Source: Candidatus Peregrinibacteria bacterium CG_4_9_14_0_2_um_filter_41_14 (lineage in GTDB: Bacteria > Patescibacteriota > Gracilibacteria > UBA1369 > UM-FILTER-41-14). Taken from it: DNA of 5,929 bases. Below are positions 1-5,642 of the stretch, in pieces (the first letter of the stretch is position 1; each line of letters opens with the position of its first letter). The notes beneath the pieces are model-generated. The model was not told where the DNA came from and searched no databases. It saw only the letters and a list, made by a program, of their open reading frames with translations. Where the stretch lies: assembly GCA_002788755.1 (NCBI GenBank), contig PFRW01000052.1:1-5929 (forward strand). Reading direction: 5' to 3'. The position numbers were made by a program, and so were the translations under genes.

Positions 1-2141
1 TGCCAGGTACACTACCGAAAGAAGCAATTGTAGTAGCCCCTACTGATCCAACAATCAATAGACCTATCACAGACAAACTAAAGAGTGTAAAGGCGCCAAT
101 ATGTTCAGCGGAAGAAATATCAGAATATCAACAAGTAGTTAATTTAATTGATGCGATCACAACGCAGAAAAATAATACTAGCGGAATTGGGGATACATTT
201 TTGGCAGATATAAATCAACAGATTGATACTGTTTATAATGAGGCCACCGCTAAAGAATTCCAACTAACGTTGGATAACTATAATGACAGTCAGTTCCTAA
301 CAAAATTGCTAATAAGTTTGAATAAACTACAAACTAACTTAGAGGCAGTAAATAAAGAGTGCGCCGCTGCTTATGGTGCTATAGTTGCGGTGGATACCGC
401 CCCGCAGCAGGATCTGCAAGCTTTAATACAAACTCCAAGTAATCCCACGCCTGATACTGATACAAGTATAGCTCAAATTTTTGAAAGACGTAACCCAATA
501 GTGGGTAATACTGTTGAAGCAAATATTCTATTTGATCCAGTAACAAAGGTGCAGAACTTGAACTACTTTGATGAAAGCAAAAAGCTATTGATTAAGACGA
601 TCCGTTTTACAATTGTAGCAGCGCCTCCGGCGGAAGTGCAAACCCCCGTTCTAACAATTGATAAAACTGTTTTAAGTGAAACAATAGCCAATGACGGCAC
701 CATGGAAGTACTTACAGTCACGGTGGCAAATGACCGATTTGGGTCAGCATCAAGCCTTCAAGATAACTTCTTTACATTTACAATTAATGATGTTCCAACT
801 GTAATACCATTTACATTTGAATTGAGCGACGCCAATCACCTAGCTTTTACATTTAAGCCTGAAAATCATGAGGCTGCGGATAACGTTAATAAGATCAAAA
901 TTCACGCAAAGACTGCAGCATTTGGTCAATACACAGATACTGCCGATATTATTTCACCGGAATTCGCCTTTAATTTTACGGACCCCCCAGATAGCCAAAA
1001 TGAAAGTTTTAGAGCTGACCAAGTGACCAATGATATTTCCCTGGATTTAGCTCGTGACACTTTTGACAACACACATACTGACGAAATCTCAGTTATCTAT
1101 GACATCGATATGGGATACCCTGATGCCGCAAAAGCTAAAGTAGATCTATGTTTGTTTGCAAATAGCGATAACACAGAAACTTTCTTCCGTGATGGTCCTA
1201 CGGCTACTACTTTTTGTCTGGAAAGAGCCAAAGAGATTACTTTTACGGATACTGTATACCATGATGAGTCACTCAAATTAAATGGACATATTGACAATGA
1301 CACTACAAAAAATAAATTAGTAAATGGCGACTATACTCTGGCATTGCGAGTTCATGATGTCGTTAATGCAACCGACTCAAGTGTTTCCTCACAGTCGTTC
1401 CCGGCTACAGACAGCTTTACCGTAAACTTTACAGACGCACAAGTGCCGCAACCAACAATTACTTTAGATGTTAATCCGGCAACAATTACCACAACGGATG
1501 ATCCAAGTGTTGCGACCTATGAATTTGATGTCAAGAATCCAGCCGCTACTCGGGCAACTGTTGACCTATTTTTATACAAAGACAATGCGGCTCAATCATT
1601 GCTCTATGTACAAACTGATAAAGTTTTAGAACTTACTGAAGGTAGATATACAATTATTGGCGACAATACCAACACGGATTCCATGCGTTACTTGTATGGT
1701 ACAGATGACAATACGCGTCTTGGAGACAAGCTAGTAAATGGCACATACAAATTACGCTTAGTTGTGAAGAAAGTCGATAATGTTGCAATTACACCTGTCC
1801 TATTTGACGATGCGTCAGTGGCAATCGATTTCGACTCAACACCACCAGAAAACACCGTTCCAACACCACCGGAAAACACTGTTCCTCAGGACCCCATAAC
1901 CGTGGTAGAGCCACCGGTAATTACAATACCAACAACTACGGTCGTTCAAAACGAACAAGTTGTAACAACAACGACAACGCCGGCACCGCGTGAAACCAGA
2001 CCAAGTGGTCCGGATGCCCAAGCTAATTTAATTGGTGCGCCTACGGTTCAAGGTGAAACTGGGCCGGGGATGCTACTGTATCCGTTTATGGCCGGTGGAA
2101 GTTACTTACTAGCAAGACGTAGACGTCGTAAGCAAAGATAA
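1..2141 (+). CDS. Large cell-surface protein with repeated Ig-like domains and C-terminal anchor, 5'-partial
   Basis: The frame is open from the first full codon at base 3 to the TAA at 2139-2141, giving 712 visible residues. The TTG at 201 is internal to this frame and not a convincing start, so the true start lies upstream of the window. Visible residues about 30-130 look helical and hold two Cys (34 and 120) that could pair. Then come three beta-rich domains, about 215-326, 340-478 and 484-611, each closing with an F-x-x-x-F-x-D-like strand (NFTD, NFTD, DFDS). The second and third share VDLxLF/Y and KLVNGxYxLxLxV motifs; the second has a further Cys pair (383, 405). A Pro/Thr-rich linker follows, with TPPENTVP twice. 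The C terminus is ETGPG (685-689), about 15 hydrophobic residues, then RRRRRK, which resembles a sortase-type or membrane-retention signal. I infer an exported surface or adhesion protein; the signal peptide and ligand are not visible. No specific family was recognised. Confidence 0.85.
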   Translation, partial: PGTLPKEAIVVAPTDPTINRPITDKLKSVKAPICSAEEISEYQQVVNLIDAITTQKNNTSGIGDTFLADINQQIDTVYNEATAKEFQLTLDNYNDSQFLTKLLISLNKLQTNLEAVNKECAAAYGAIVAVDTAPQQDLQALIQTPSNPTPDTDTSIAQIFERRNPIVGNTVEANILFDPVTKVQNLNYFDESKKLLIKTIRFTIVAAPPAEVQTPVLTIDKTVLSETIANDGTMEVLTVTVANDRFGSASSLQDNFFTFTINDVPTVIPFTFELSDANHLAFTFKPENHEAADNVNKIKIHAKTAAFGQYTDTADIISPEFAFNFTDPPDSQNESFRADQVTNDISLDLARDTFDNTHTDEISVIYDIDMGYPDAAKAKVDLCLFANSDNTETFFRDGPTATTFCLERAKEITFTDTVYHDESLKLNGHIDNDTTKNKLVNGDYTLALRVHDVVNATDSSVSSQSFPATDSFTVNFTDAQVPQPTITLDVNPATITTTDDPSVATYEFDVKNPAATRATVDLFLYKDNAAQSLLYVQTDKVLELTEGRYTIIGDNTNTDSMRYLYGTDDNTRLGDKLVNGTYKLRLVVKKVDNVAITPVLFDDASVAIDFDSTPPENTVPTPPENTVPQDPITVVEPPVITIPTTTVVQNEQVVTTTTTPAPRETRPSGPDAQANLIGAPTVQGETGPGMLLYPFMAGGSYLLARRRRRKQR
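645..1835 (+). repeat. Three degenerate Ig-like protein domain repeats
   Basis: Within the surface protein, segments at about 645-980, 1020-1436 and 1452-1835 each begin with an I/L-x-L/I-D strand and end in a phenylalanine/aspartate strand. The last two align best: VDLCLF with VDLFLY, and KLVNGDYTLALRV with KLVNGTYKLRLVV. The similarity is at protein level only, so these are old duplications. Domain edges are approximate, and the first copy is the most divergent. Confidence 0.55.
1839..1886 (+). repeat. 24-bp tandem repeat, two copies, in frame
   Basis: Copies at 1839-1862 and 1863-1886 differ at only a few bases and encode TPPENTVP twice, at the start of the Pro/Thr-rich linker that precedes the membrane anchor. 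The unit is a multiple of three, so a change in copy number would keep the frame and alter only linker length. Confidence 0.85.
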
Positions 2142-2149
2142 TATTTAAT

Positions 2150-2186
2150 AAAAAAAGCCCCAGTCGTTTAGACCGGGGCTTTTTTG
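2150..2186. terminator. Bidirectional intrinsic terminator between convergent genes
   Basis: AGCCCC (2156-2161) pairs with GGGGCT (2175-2180). After one A/C mismatch the stem continues with GTC/GAC around a GTTTA loop. The stem has an A run on the left (2151-2156) and a T run on the right (2180-2185), so it gives a U tract on both strands. It serves the surface protein gene (stop 2141) and the YtxH-like gene (stop 2191-2193). Confidence 0.92.
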
Positions 2187-2190
2187 GGGT

Positions 2191-2550
2191 TTATTTCTTT
2201 TTAGGCTTTGCCTTTGGTGTGAGCTTCTTTTTAACTTCTTTTGTGACTTTATCCGCCATTTCTCCCGCCATTTTTTCGGCTTTTTTCTTCATTTTTGCTG
2301 CTTCCATTTTTATCTCGTCGACTTTGTCGTCTAGGCCGCTTTCGTCGTAGGCTTCTTTGCCGGTTACTTTTAGGTCTTTACCGATGTCTTTTAAAAGTTC
2401 GGCGCCGGTTTTTTGGCCGTAGCCACCTTTTTTAATTTCGTCTTGTAGTTTTTTGCGGGTTGTTTTACCACGGCTTGGGGCAAATAATAAACCAAAAACG
2501 CTGCCGGCGAGTAAGCCGACCATAAGGCCTAATTTCCCTTTTTTTGACAT
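2191..2550 (-). CDS. YtxH-like glycine-zipper membrane protein
   Basis: This 119-residue protein starts at ATG 2550-2548. Residues 7-24 form one membrane segment with glycines every four residues (G8, G12, G16, G20), followed by GLLFAPSRGKTTRKKL. That is the hallmark of the YtxH-like family (Pfam YtxH): a glycine-zipper helix, then LFAP-x-x-G-K-x-x-R. The rest is highly charged, helical and lysine-rich, with heptad-like Ala/Lys/Met/Glu from about 75 to 110 and a basic PKAKPKKK tail. Family members are often linked to stress or envelope functions, but their biochemical role is poorly defined, and I infer only a membrane-anchored coiled-coil protein here. A promoter-like sequence overlapping an inverted repeat lies just upstream. 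No strong Shine-Dalgarno sequence precedes the ATG. The gene follows maf on the same strand after a 77-bp gap. Confidence 0.88.
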   Translation of the reverse strand: MSKKGKLGLMVGLLAGSVFGLLFAPSRGKTTRKKLQDEIKKGGYGQKTGAELLKDIGKDLKVTGKEAYDESGLDDKVDEIKMEAAKMKKKAEKMAGEMADKVTKEVKKKLTPKAKPKKK

Positions 2551-2566
2551 ATTTTTCTATTAAATG

Positions 2567-2611
2567 ATCTTTGCCAATACTTTACATGGTTTGCCGGCTT
2601 ATGGCAAAGAT
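2567..2611. repeat. 10-bp perfect inverted repeat over the YtxH-like gene promoter (operator candidate)
   Basis: ATCTTTGCCA (2567-2576) and TGGCAAAGAT (2602-2611) are perfect inverted copies separated by 25 bp. A third half-site, TTTGCC at 2590-2595, repeats the left arm exactly 20 bp away (about two helical turns) and forms a second dyad with GGCAAA at 2603-2608. The right arm covers the proposed -35 box and the left arm covers the predicted transcription start. There is no U tract, so an intrinsic terminator is less likely. Confidence 0.6.
2579..2607 (-). promoter_or_regulatory. Candidate promoter of the YtxH-like gene
   Basis: On the minus strand, TTGCCA (2607-2602, five of six consensus bases) is followed after 17 bp by TAAAGT (2584-2579, four of six). 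Predicted transcription starts near 2572, leaving a leader of about 20 nt. The gene may instead, or also, be transcribed by read-through from maf. Confidence 0.5.
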
Positions 2612-2627
2612 TTGCTTATTGACACAA

Positions 2628-3227
2628 CTAGGTAAATACGTGCCAACTTTTTAAGATTTGATAAAGGCGATTTAGTGGTAAGCCAATAACGTTTAGGATA
2701 TCGCCTTCCACTTTTTCAAAAAAACGAGAGGCTTGGCCCTGAATGGCAAAACCGCCGGACTTCCCTTCCCACTCATTGGTGTCTAAATACCATTCGATTT
2801 CGGCGGGGCTCATTTGGCTCATAAAAACGAGGGTGTGCTCGGTGGTAACAATTTCGTTGCCGGTTAACGGGTCGATAATTGCCAGGCCGGAAATGACTTC
2901 GGCATGGCCAGTTTGTTGAAGCTGCAGCATGCGACGGGCGTCGGCTTTGTCCTTGGGTTTGTTTAACAGTTGCCCCTGGGCAACCACAATTGTGTCGACA
3001 CCAATGTAGATATGGTCTTTTTCATCGATCCCCGCTTGCGGTAAAAGGCCTATAATTTTGCCGAGGGCGTGCATTTTGGCGACTTCTTCAGGGGGGAGAT
3101 CTAATTGCGGCTCTTCGTAGGGGCTGGTCTTCACTTTAAAGTTGATGCCAGCGTTGCGAAGGATCTCGATCCGGCGTGGGCTTTCGGAGGCAAGGAGTAA
3201 AGGGCGGTGTTGTTTAAGTTTTGGCAT
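2628..3227 (-). CDS. maf: Maf family nucleoside triphosphate pyrophosphatase
   Basis: Maf/YhdE/YceF proteins hydrolyse non-canonical or modified nucleoside triphosphates to monophosphates plus pyrophosphate (house-cleaning) and have been tied to septum control. From ATG 3227 the protein has 199 residues, the usual family length. Visible motifs are LASESPRR (12-19, substrate loop), GVDTIVV (76-82, with the conserved Asp78), LNKPKD (88-93), GHAEVISGLAI (107-117), GKSGGFAIQG (155-164, where the family usually has GKAGAYGIQG) and GDILNVIGLPL (175-185). An in-frame TTG at 3242 would add five residues, but ATG is preferred because family members begin shortly before the LAS-x-SPRR motif. No clear Shine-Dalgarno sequence precedes either start. 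The gene is divergent from rpsT, and its 5' end abuts the rpsT promoter. Whether it prefers pyrimidine (YhdE-type) or m7GTP (YceF-type) substrates cannot be told from this sequence. Stop is TAG. Confidence 0.93.
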   Translation of the reverse strand: MPKLKQHRPLLLASESPRRIEILRNAGINFKVKTSPYEEPQLDLPPEEVAKMHALGKIIGLLPQAGIDEKDHIYIGVDTIVVAQGQLLNKPKDKADARRMLQLQQTGHAEVISGLAIIDPLTGNEIVTTEHTLVFMSQMSPAEIEWYLDTNEWEGKSGGFAIQGQASRFFEKVEGDILNVIGLPLNRLYQILKSWHVFT

Positions 3228-3235
3228 AAAAATGG

Positions 3236-3264
3236 TTGACAATTGATAATATGATCCGTAATAT
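3236..3264 (+). promoter_or_regulatory. rpsT promoter
   Basis: A perfect -35 TTGACA (3236-3241) is followed after exactly 17 bp by TAATAT (3259-3264, four of six -10 bases). Transcription should start near 3271, giving a leader of about 24 nt with no evident Shine-Dalgarno sequence. The -35 box lies only 9 bp outside the maf ATG on the other strand, so polymerase binding here could interfere with maf initiation. Confidence 0.75.
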
Positions 3265-3294
3265 CCTGCTGCTTTATCTTAATTTAGACGATTT

Positions 3295-3573
3295 ATGCCA
3301 ATTATCAAGTCTGCAAAAAAACGAGTACGACAAGACAAGAAACGCCGAGCCCTAAACTTTGCGGTTAGACGTGACTTACGTGACACTATTAAATCATTTG
3401 TATCATTGGTAAATGAAGGTAAAATTGCCGACGCACAAAAGTTATACGCTACTGTGCAAAAAGTGATCGATACTAACGCTAAAAAAGGAATCATTCATCC
3501 AAATAATGCCGCTCGTAAAAAAGCTAAGTACGCAAAACTTCTAGTTGCAGTAGCTGAACCTGCAAAGAAGTAA
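3295..3573 (+). CDS. rpsT: 30S ribosomal protein S20
   Basis: The 92-residue protein begins PIIKSAKKRVRQDKKRR, the typical S20 N terminus, and continues as a very basic all-helical protein with the conserved NAARKKAK segment near residues 71-78. S20 binds 16S rRNA early in assembly of the small subunit. The length is normal for the family. It has its own sigma-70-type promoter immediately upstream and no co-directional neighbour nearby, so it is probably a single-gene transcript. It converges on the ferredoxin gene with only 21 bp between the stops, and a hairpin inside the ferredoxin 3' end is the best candidate for its terminator. No purine-rich Shine-Dalgarno sequence is seen before the ATG. 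Confidence 0.97.
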   Translation: MPIIKSAKKRVRQDKKRRALNFAVRRDLRDTIKSFVSLVNEGKIADAQKLYATVQKVIDTNAKKGIIHPNNAARKKAKYAKLLVAVAEPAKK

Positions 3574-3594
3574 TAGCTTTTACCTAATTAAACC

Positions 3595-3882
3595 TTAGAA
3601 AGCCGGTTCGACTTTAGCGTCACCGGCTATTTCGCATTGGCAGCCAAGTCTGGTTGTCATGTCGCCCGGGTCCATACCCATCATTTCTTCTGATTCAGTC
3701 ATTTCGCCGAGGTTTTCGGCACCATCGTGCACTTTAATCATACAAGTGGTACAAACGCCGTTACCGCCACAGGCATGATCCATATTAATATTGTTGTCCA
3801 AAGCTGTTTGCAAAACTGTGGCGCCGTCCTTGGCATCTACGGCCAACTCGTTTCCGTCTTTTATAAATGTAATTTTAGTCAT
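3595..3882 (-). CDS. [2Fe-2S] ferredoxin
   Basis: This 95-residue protein is a small soluble electron carrier of the plant/adrenodoxin-type fold. The cluster-binding pattern is clear: Cys38, Cys44 and Cys47 in ACGGNGVCTTC (C-x5-C-x2-C) and Cys81 in RLGCQ. An extra Cys83 forms C-x-C and is not a standard ligand. The loop is followed by an acidic stretch (ESEEMMGMDPGD) that could form a partner-binding face, as in adrenodoxin and Isc-type ferredoxins. The spacing resembles bacterial Fdx proteins used in Fe-S assembly or P450-type electron transfer, but no isc, suf or reductase gene is in view, so the partner is unknown. It starts at ATG 3882 with its own promoter about 30 bp upstream and no Shine-Dalgarno sequence. 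It is divergent from the tRNA gene and convergent with rpsT. Confidence 0.94.
   Translation of the reverse strand: MTKITFIKDGNELAVDAKDGATVLQTALDNNINMDHACGGNGVCTTCMIKVHDGAENLGEMTESEEMMGMDPGDMTTRLGCQCEIAGDAKVEPAF
3601..3628. terminator. Hairpin at the rpsT / ferredoxin convergence, possible weak terminator
   Basis: AGCCGGT (3601-3607) and ACCGGCT (3622-3628) pair perfectly. After a 2-nt bulge the stem continues with GAC (3610-3612) and GTC (3619-3621) around a 6-nt loop. The T tracts are short on both sides (ATTTC to the right, TTTC on the minus strand), so terminator strength is uncertain. The hairpin lies within the last codons of the ferredoxin gene, 28 bp after the rpsT stop. Confidence 0.55.
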
Positions 3883-3907
3883 ATCGATTGATTAGTTGCG
3901 GGTTTAA

Positions 3908-3936
3908 CTTATAGCGGATTTAGGTGGATTGATCAA
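3908..3936 (-). promoter_or_regulatory. Ferredoxin gene promoter
   Basis: On the minus strand, TTGATC (3936-3931) is followed after 17 bp by TATAAG (3913-3908, five of six -10 bases). Transcription should start near 3901, leaving a leader of roughly 19 nt without a Shine-Dalgarno sequence. It sits back to back with the tRNA promoter in a 122-bp gap. Confidence 0.65.
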
Positions 3937-3965
3937 ATTTTTTCTATTTATCTTGCGTTTCAAAC

Positions 3966-3974
3966 TGCTATAAT
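3966..3974 (+). promoter_or_regulatory. tRNA promoter, extended -10
   Basis: TGCTATAAT is a perfect -10 box (TATAAT, 3969-3974) with the TG of an extended -10 element at 3966-3967. No good -35 hexamer lies at the right distance, as expected for extended -10 promoters. The mature tRNA starts about 30 bp downstream. Confidence 0.75.
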
Positions 3975-4004
3975 CCTGTTGATCTTAATTTTGGATCTCA
4001 TTTC

Positions 4005-4081
4005 GGGCCCGTAGCTCAGTTGGTTAGAGCAGTCGGCTCATAACCGATTGGTCGCTGGTTCAAGTCCAGCCGGGCCCACCA
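4005..4081 (+). tRNA. tRNA with anticodon CAU, probably tRNA-Ile2 (lysidine type)
   Basis: The cloverleaf is complete. Acceptor GGGCCCG (4005-4011) pairs with CGGGCCC (4071-4077). The D stem is GCTC/GAGC, and the anticodon stem GTCGG/CCGAT has one G-U pair. The loop CTCATAA places CAT at 4039-4041. The T stem is GCTGG/CCAGC with loop TTCAAGT, and ACCA is encoded at 4078-4081. The paired 1-72 position rules out initiator tRNA. The C4-G69 and C5-G68 pairs are those reported as TilS recognition features. From memory, the variable loop and T arm match the E. coli ileX gene closely. Elongator tRNA-Met remains possible. The last 22 bases overlap the antisense recombinase gene. Confidence 0.97.
4054..4081 (+). 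other. Probable attachment-site half within the tRNA 3' end
   Basis: The T arm, 3' acceptor strand and CCA are intact, and the recombinase gene runs directly into them from the right. This is the usual arrangement when an element inserts at a tRNA 3' end and restores the tRNA. The exact crossover cannot be placed, because the second copy of the sequence would lie outside the window. Confidence 0.5.
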
Positions 4082-5640
4082 TATTGCAAATTAGAGCAAG
4101 AAAGAGCCGTTCCCATTTTTGGGAAGGCTTTTTTAAGCGGTTTTTCAGCGTTTGGTTGGTAGTTCAACAGGAGCTTTTCGCTCTGTAATAAATAATTGAC
4201 CAGTTTCAATTTCTCAAACTCAGGAATGGCTTGAACACGCAGTTTTTTACCGTTTAGCTGGAGGTTCAAGAATAGGAAGTTCAAAATCCTTCTTTTGGCC
4301 ACAGGGTTGAATTTTCGGTAAGCATATGGCACATAGTTAAAGCCTATTACCATTTTTTCAGTCATATCCCAAAGCGTATTTTCTTTGCTTTCTTCCGCTT
4401 CTCCGAGTTGTTGAAGCAAACTATGCTTTTCTTCAACGATTTTATTTTTCTCAGCAATTCCTTCCTGTGCATCAAAGTATCCCTCAATAACTGCGTTATT
4501 AATCTTTTGTAATCGCCCATCGAGCTGTGCCAACTTCATATTCAGAGATTTCCTTTTTTCCTTGTTATCTTCTCGAATATTCCCCGACATTTCTTTGATG
4601 GCGATCTTTGAATAATTCAGGAAGTCATCATCAAGTACGAATTGGGCAAGGTTCAGGATTAATTGGTCTTCTAAGCGGTCTTCGCGTATGGATGTGAACT
4701 TACAGTCGCGATTGTGGCATTCGAGGTAAATATGCCCTTTGTGCTCTCCTGAAATCAGCCAATGACCGCATTCGCATTTAATCGTCTGCATGTAAGTGTA
4801 ATCATGCACTTTTTTGTTTTTTACCGTTCTTCCCTCAAAAACCGATTGGACTTGGTCAAAGAGTTTTTTATTTATCAAGGGTTCGTGATTACCTTCGTAG
4901 TAAACGGTTTCATCTACAGATTTTTTATGCCATTCGATAAGTCCATGATAAAAAGGATTTTTTAGCATTCGTTCAAAAATCCCCTTGCGAAGCATCCCAC
5001 CATTGGAATTTGTCATTCCTTTTGAGCGCATGTATTCGCAAATAGTACGGATTGAGAACTCCCCAGTGGCATAGAGCTTGAATGATTCTTTTACGAAGGG
5101 GGCAAGTATCCGATCTGGGTACTTTTTCTTTGGATCTGAGTCTTGCCCTTTGATTCCTTGACGATACCCAATCGGTGTTTGCGTTGGATAGTAACCTTTA
5201 CGTAAAACCTCTGTCATTTTTGTACTCACTTCTTCTGAGAGGTTTTCCGAGTACCAAACCGCCATATTACAAAAATTTCGGAAGGCAAGTCTTCCTGCTG
5301 ATCTGCTGGTGTCAAATTCCCCCTCGATAACAGCTATTTTCTTCCCTTCCTTTGTCATTAATTTATCTAGTAAGGAAAAATCTCCCACGTTTCGGGAACT
5401 GCGATCCAGCTTATGAAAAAGAACCCCTTCTATTGAGGGGTCTTTGAGGTGCTCCAACATGCTAGTAAACTCCGTTCTTTTTCCTTTGAAACCTGACTTT
5501 GCCTCGCTGTACCACTCCACTATTTCATATCCTTTCTTCTGTGCGTATTCTGTAATGATTCGTTTTTGCGTTGGGAGAGAGTTATCCATATCAGCCTGAG
5601 CCTTCGTTGATACGCGACAGTATGCGAGGTATTTCATCAT
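4060..5640 (-). CDS. Large serine recombinase (site-specific integrase)
   Basis: This 526-residue protein has the full large-serine-recombinase layout. The N-terminal resolvase domain (about 3-150) carries the catalytic nucleophile Ser11 in YCRVST and HKLDRSSRN (76-84), with the conserved arginines. The recombinase DNA-binding domain spans about 155-270 (TPIGYR and KNPFYHGLI). A zinc ribbon has Cys289, Cys291, Cys308 and Cys313, followed by a coiled coil at about 355-420 and a basic C-terminal part. These enzymes join attP and attB through a Ser-DNA intermediate. ATG 5640 or the adjacent ATG 5637 could be the start. AAAGAG lies 5 or 8 nt upstream, and the preceding small gene ends 2 nt away, suggesting translational coupling. 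The last residues (YGGPGWT) are encoded antisense to the tRNA 3' end, so the native C terminus may have been reshaped by integration. No lesion is seen in the catalytic or zinc-binding parts. Confidence 0.95.
   Translation of the reverse strand: MMKYLAYCRVSTKAQADMDNSLPTQKRIITEYAQKKGYEIVEWYSEAKSGFKGKRTEFTSMLEHLKDPSIEGVLFHKLDRSSRNVGDFSLLDKLMTKEGKKIAVIEGEFDTSRSAGRLAFRNFCNMAVWYSENLSEEVSTKMTEVLRKGYYPTQTPIGYRQGIKGQDSDPKKKYPDRILAPFVKESFKLYATGEFSIRTICEYMRSKGMTNSNGGMLRKGIFERMLKNPFYHGLIEWHKKSVDETVYYEGNHEPLINKKLFDQVQSVFEGRTVKNKKVHDYTYMQTIKCECGHWLISGEHKGHIYLECHNRDCKFTSIREDRLEDQLILNLAQFVLDDDFLNYSKIAIKEMSGNIREDNKEKRKSLNMKLAQLDGRLQKINNAVIEGYFDAQEGIAEKNKIVEEKHSLLQQLGEAEESKENTLWDMTEKMVIGFNYVPYAYRKFNPVAKRRILNFLFLNLQLNGKKLRVQAIPEFEKLKLVNYLLQSEKLLLNYQPNAEKPLKKAFPKMGTALSCSNLQYGGPGWT
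4104..4134 (+). terminator. Intrinsic terminator downstream of the tRNA
   Basis: AGCC (4105-4108) and TTCCC (4110-4114) pair with GGGAA (4121-4125) and GGCT (4126-4129). One G is bulged, the loop is ATTTTT, and six T follow (4129-4134). It would end the tRNA transcript 23 nt after CCA. It lies wholly inside the recombinase 3' coding region on the opposite strand, where it encodes part of the AFPKMGTAL segment. Confidence 0.85.
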
Positions 5641-5642
5641 AG

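Noticed and set aside
1097..1303. 68-residue minus-strand open frame inside the surface protein gene
   Set aside because: It lies wholly opposite a well-supported coding frame, has no recognisable domain and no ribosome site, so it is a shadow.
1688..2021. Two overlapping minus-strand frames opposite the linker region
   Set aside because: Their odd composition (Trp/Cys/Arg-rich or Ser/Thr/Val-rich) is just the complement of the Pro/Thr repeat codons; they are shadows.
2567..2611. Intrinsic terminator of maf
   Set aside because: The stem has a long loop and is followed by CATTTAATAG rather than a U tract, so an operator or structured leader is more likely.
3279..3494. 71-residue minus-strand frame opposite rpsT
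   Set aside because: It is antisense to a clear S20 gene and shows no conserved motif.
4005..4081. Initiator tRNA-fMet
   Set aside because: Position 1-72 is a G-C pair, whereas bacterial initiators have an unpaired 1-72.
4762..4965. 67-residue + strand frame inside the recombinase
   Set aside because: It is antisense to the zinc-ribbon and DNA-binding region of an intact recombinase; its hydrophobic look comes from the complement.
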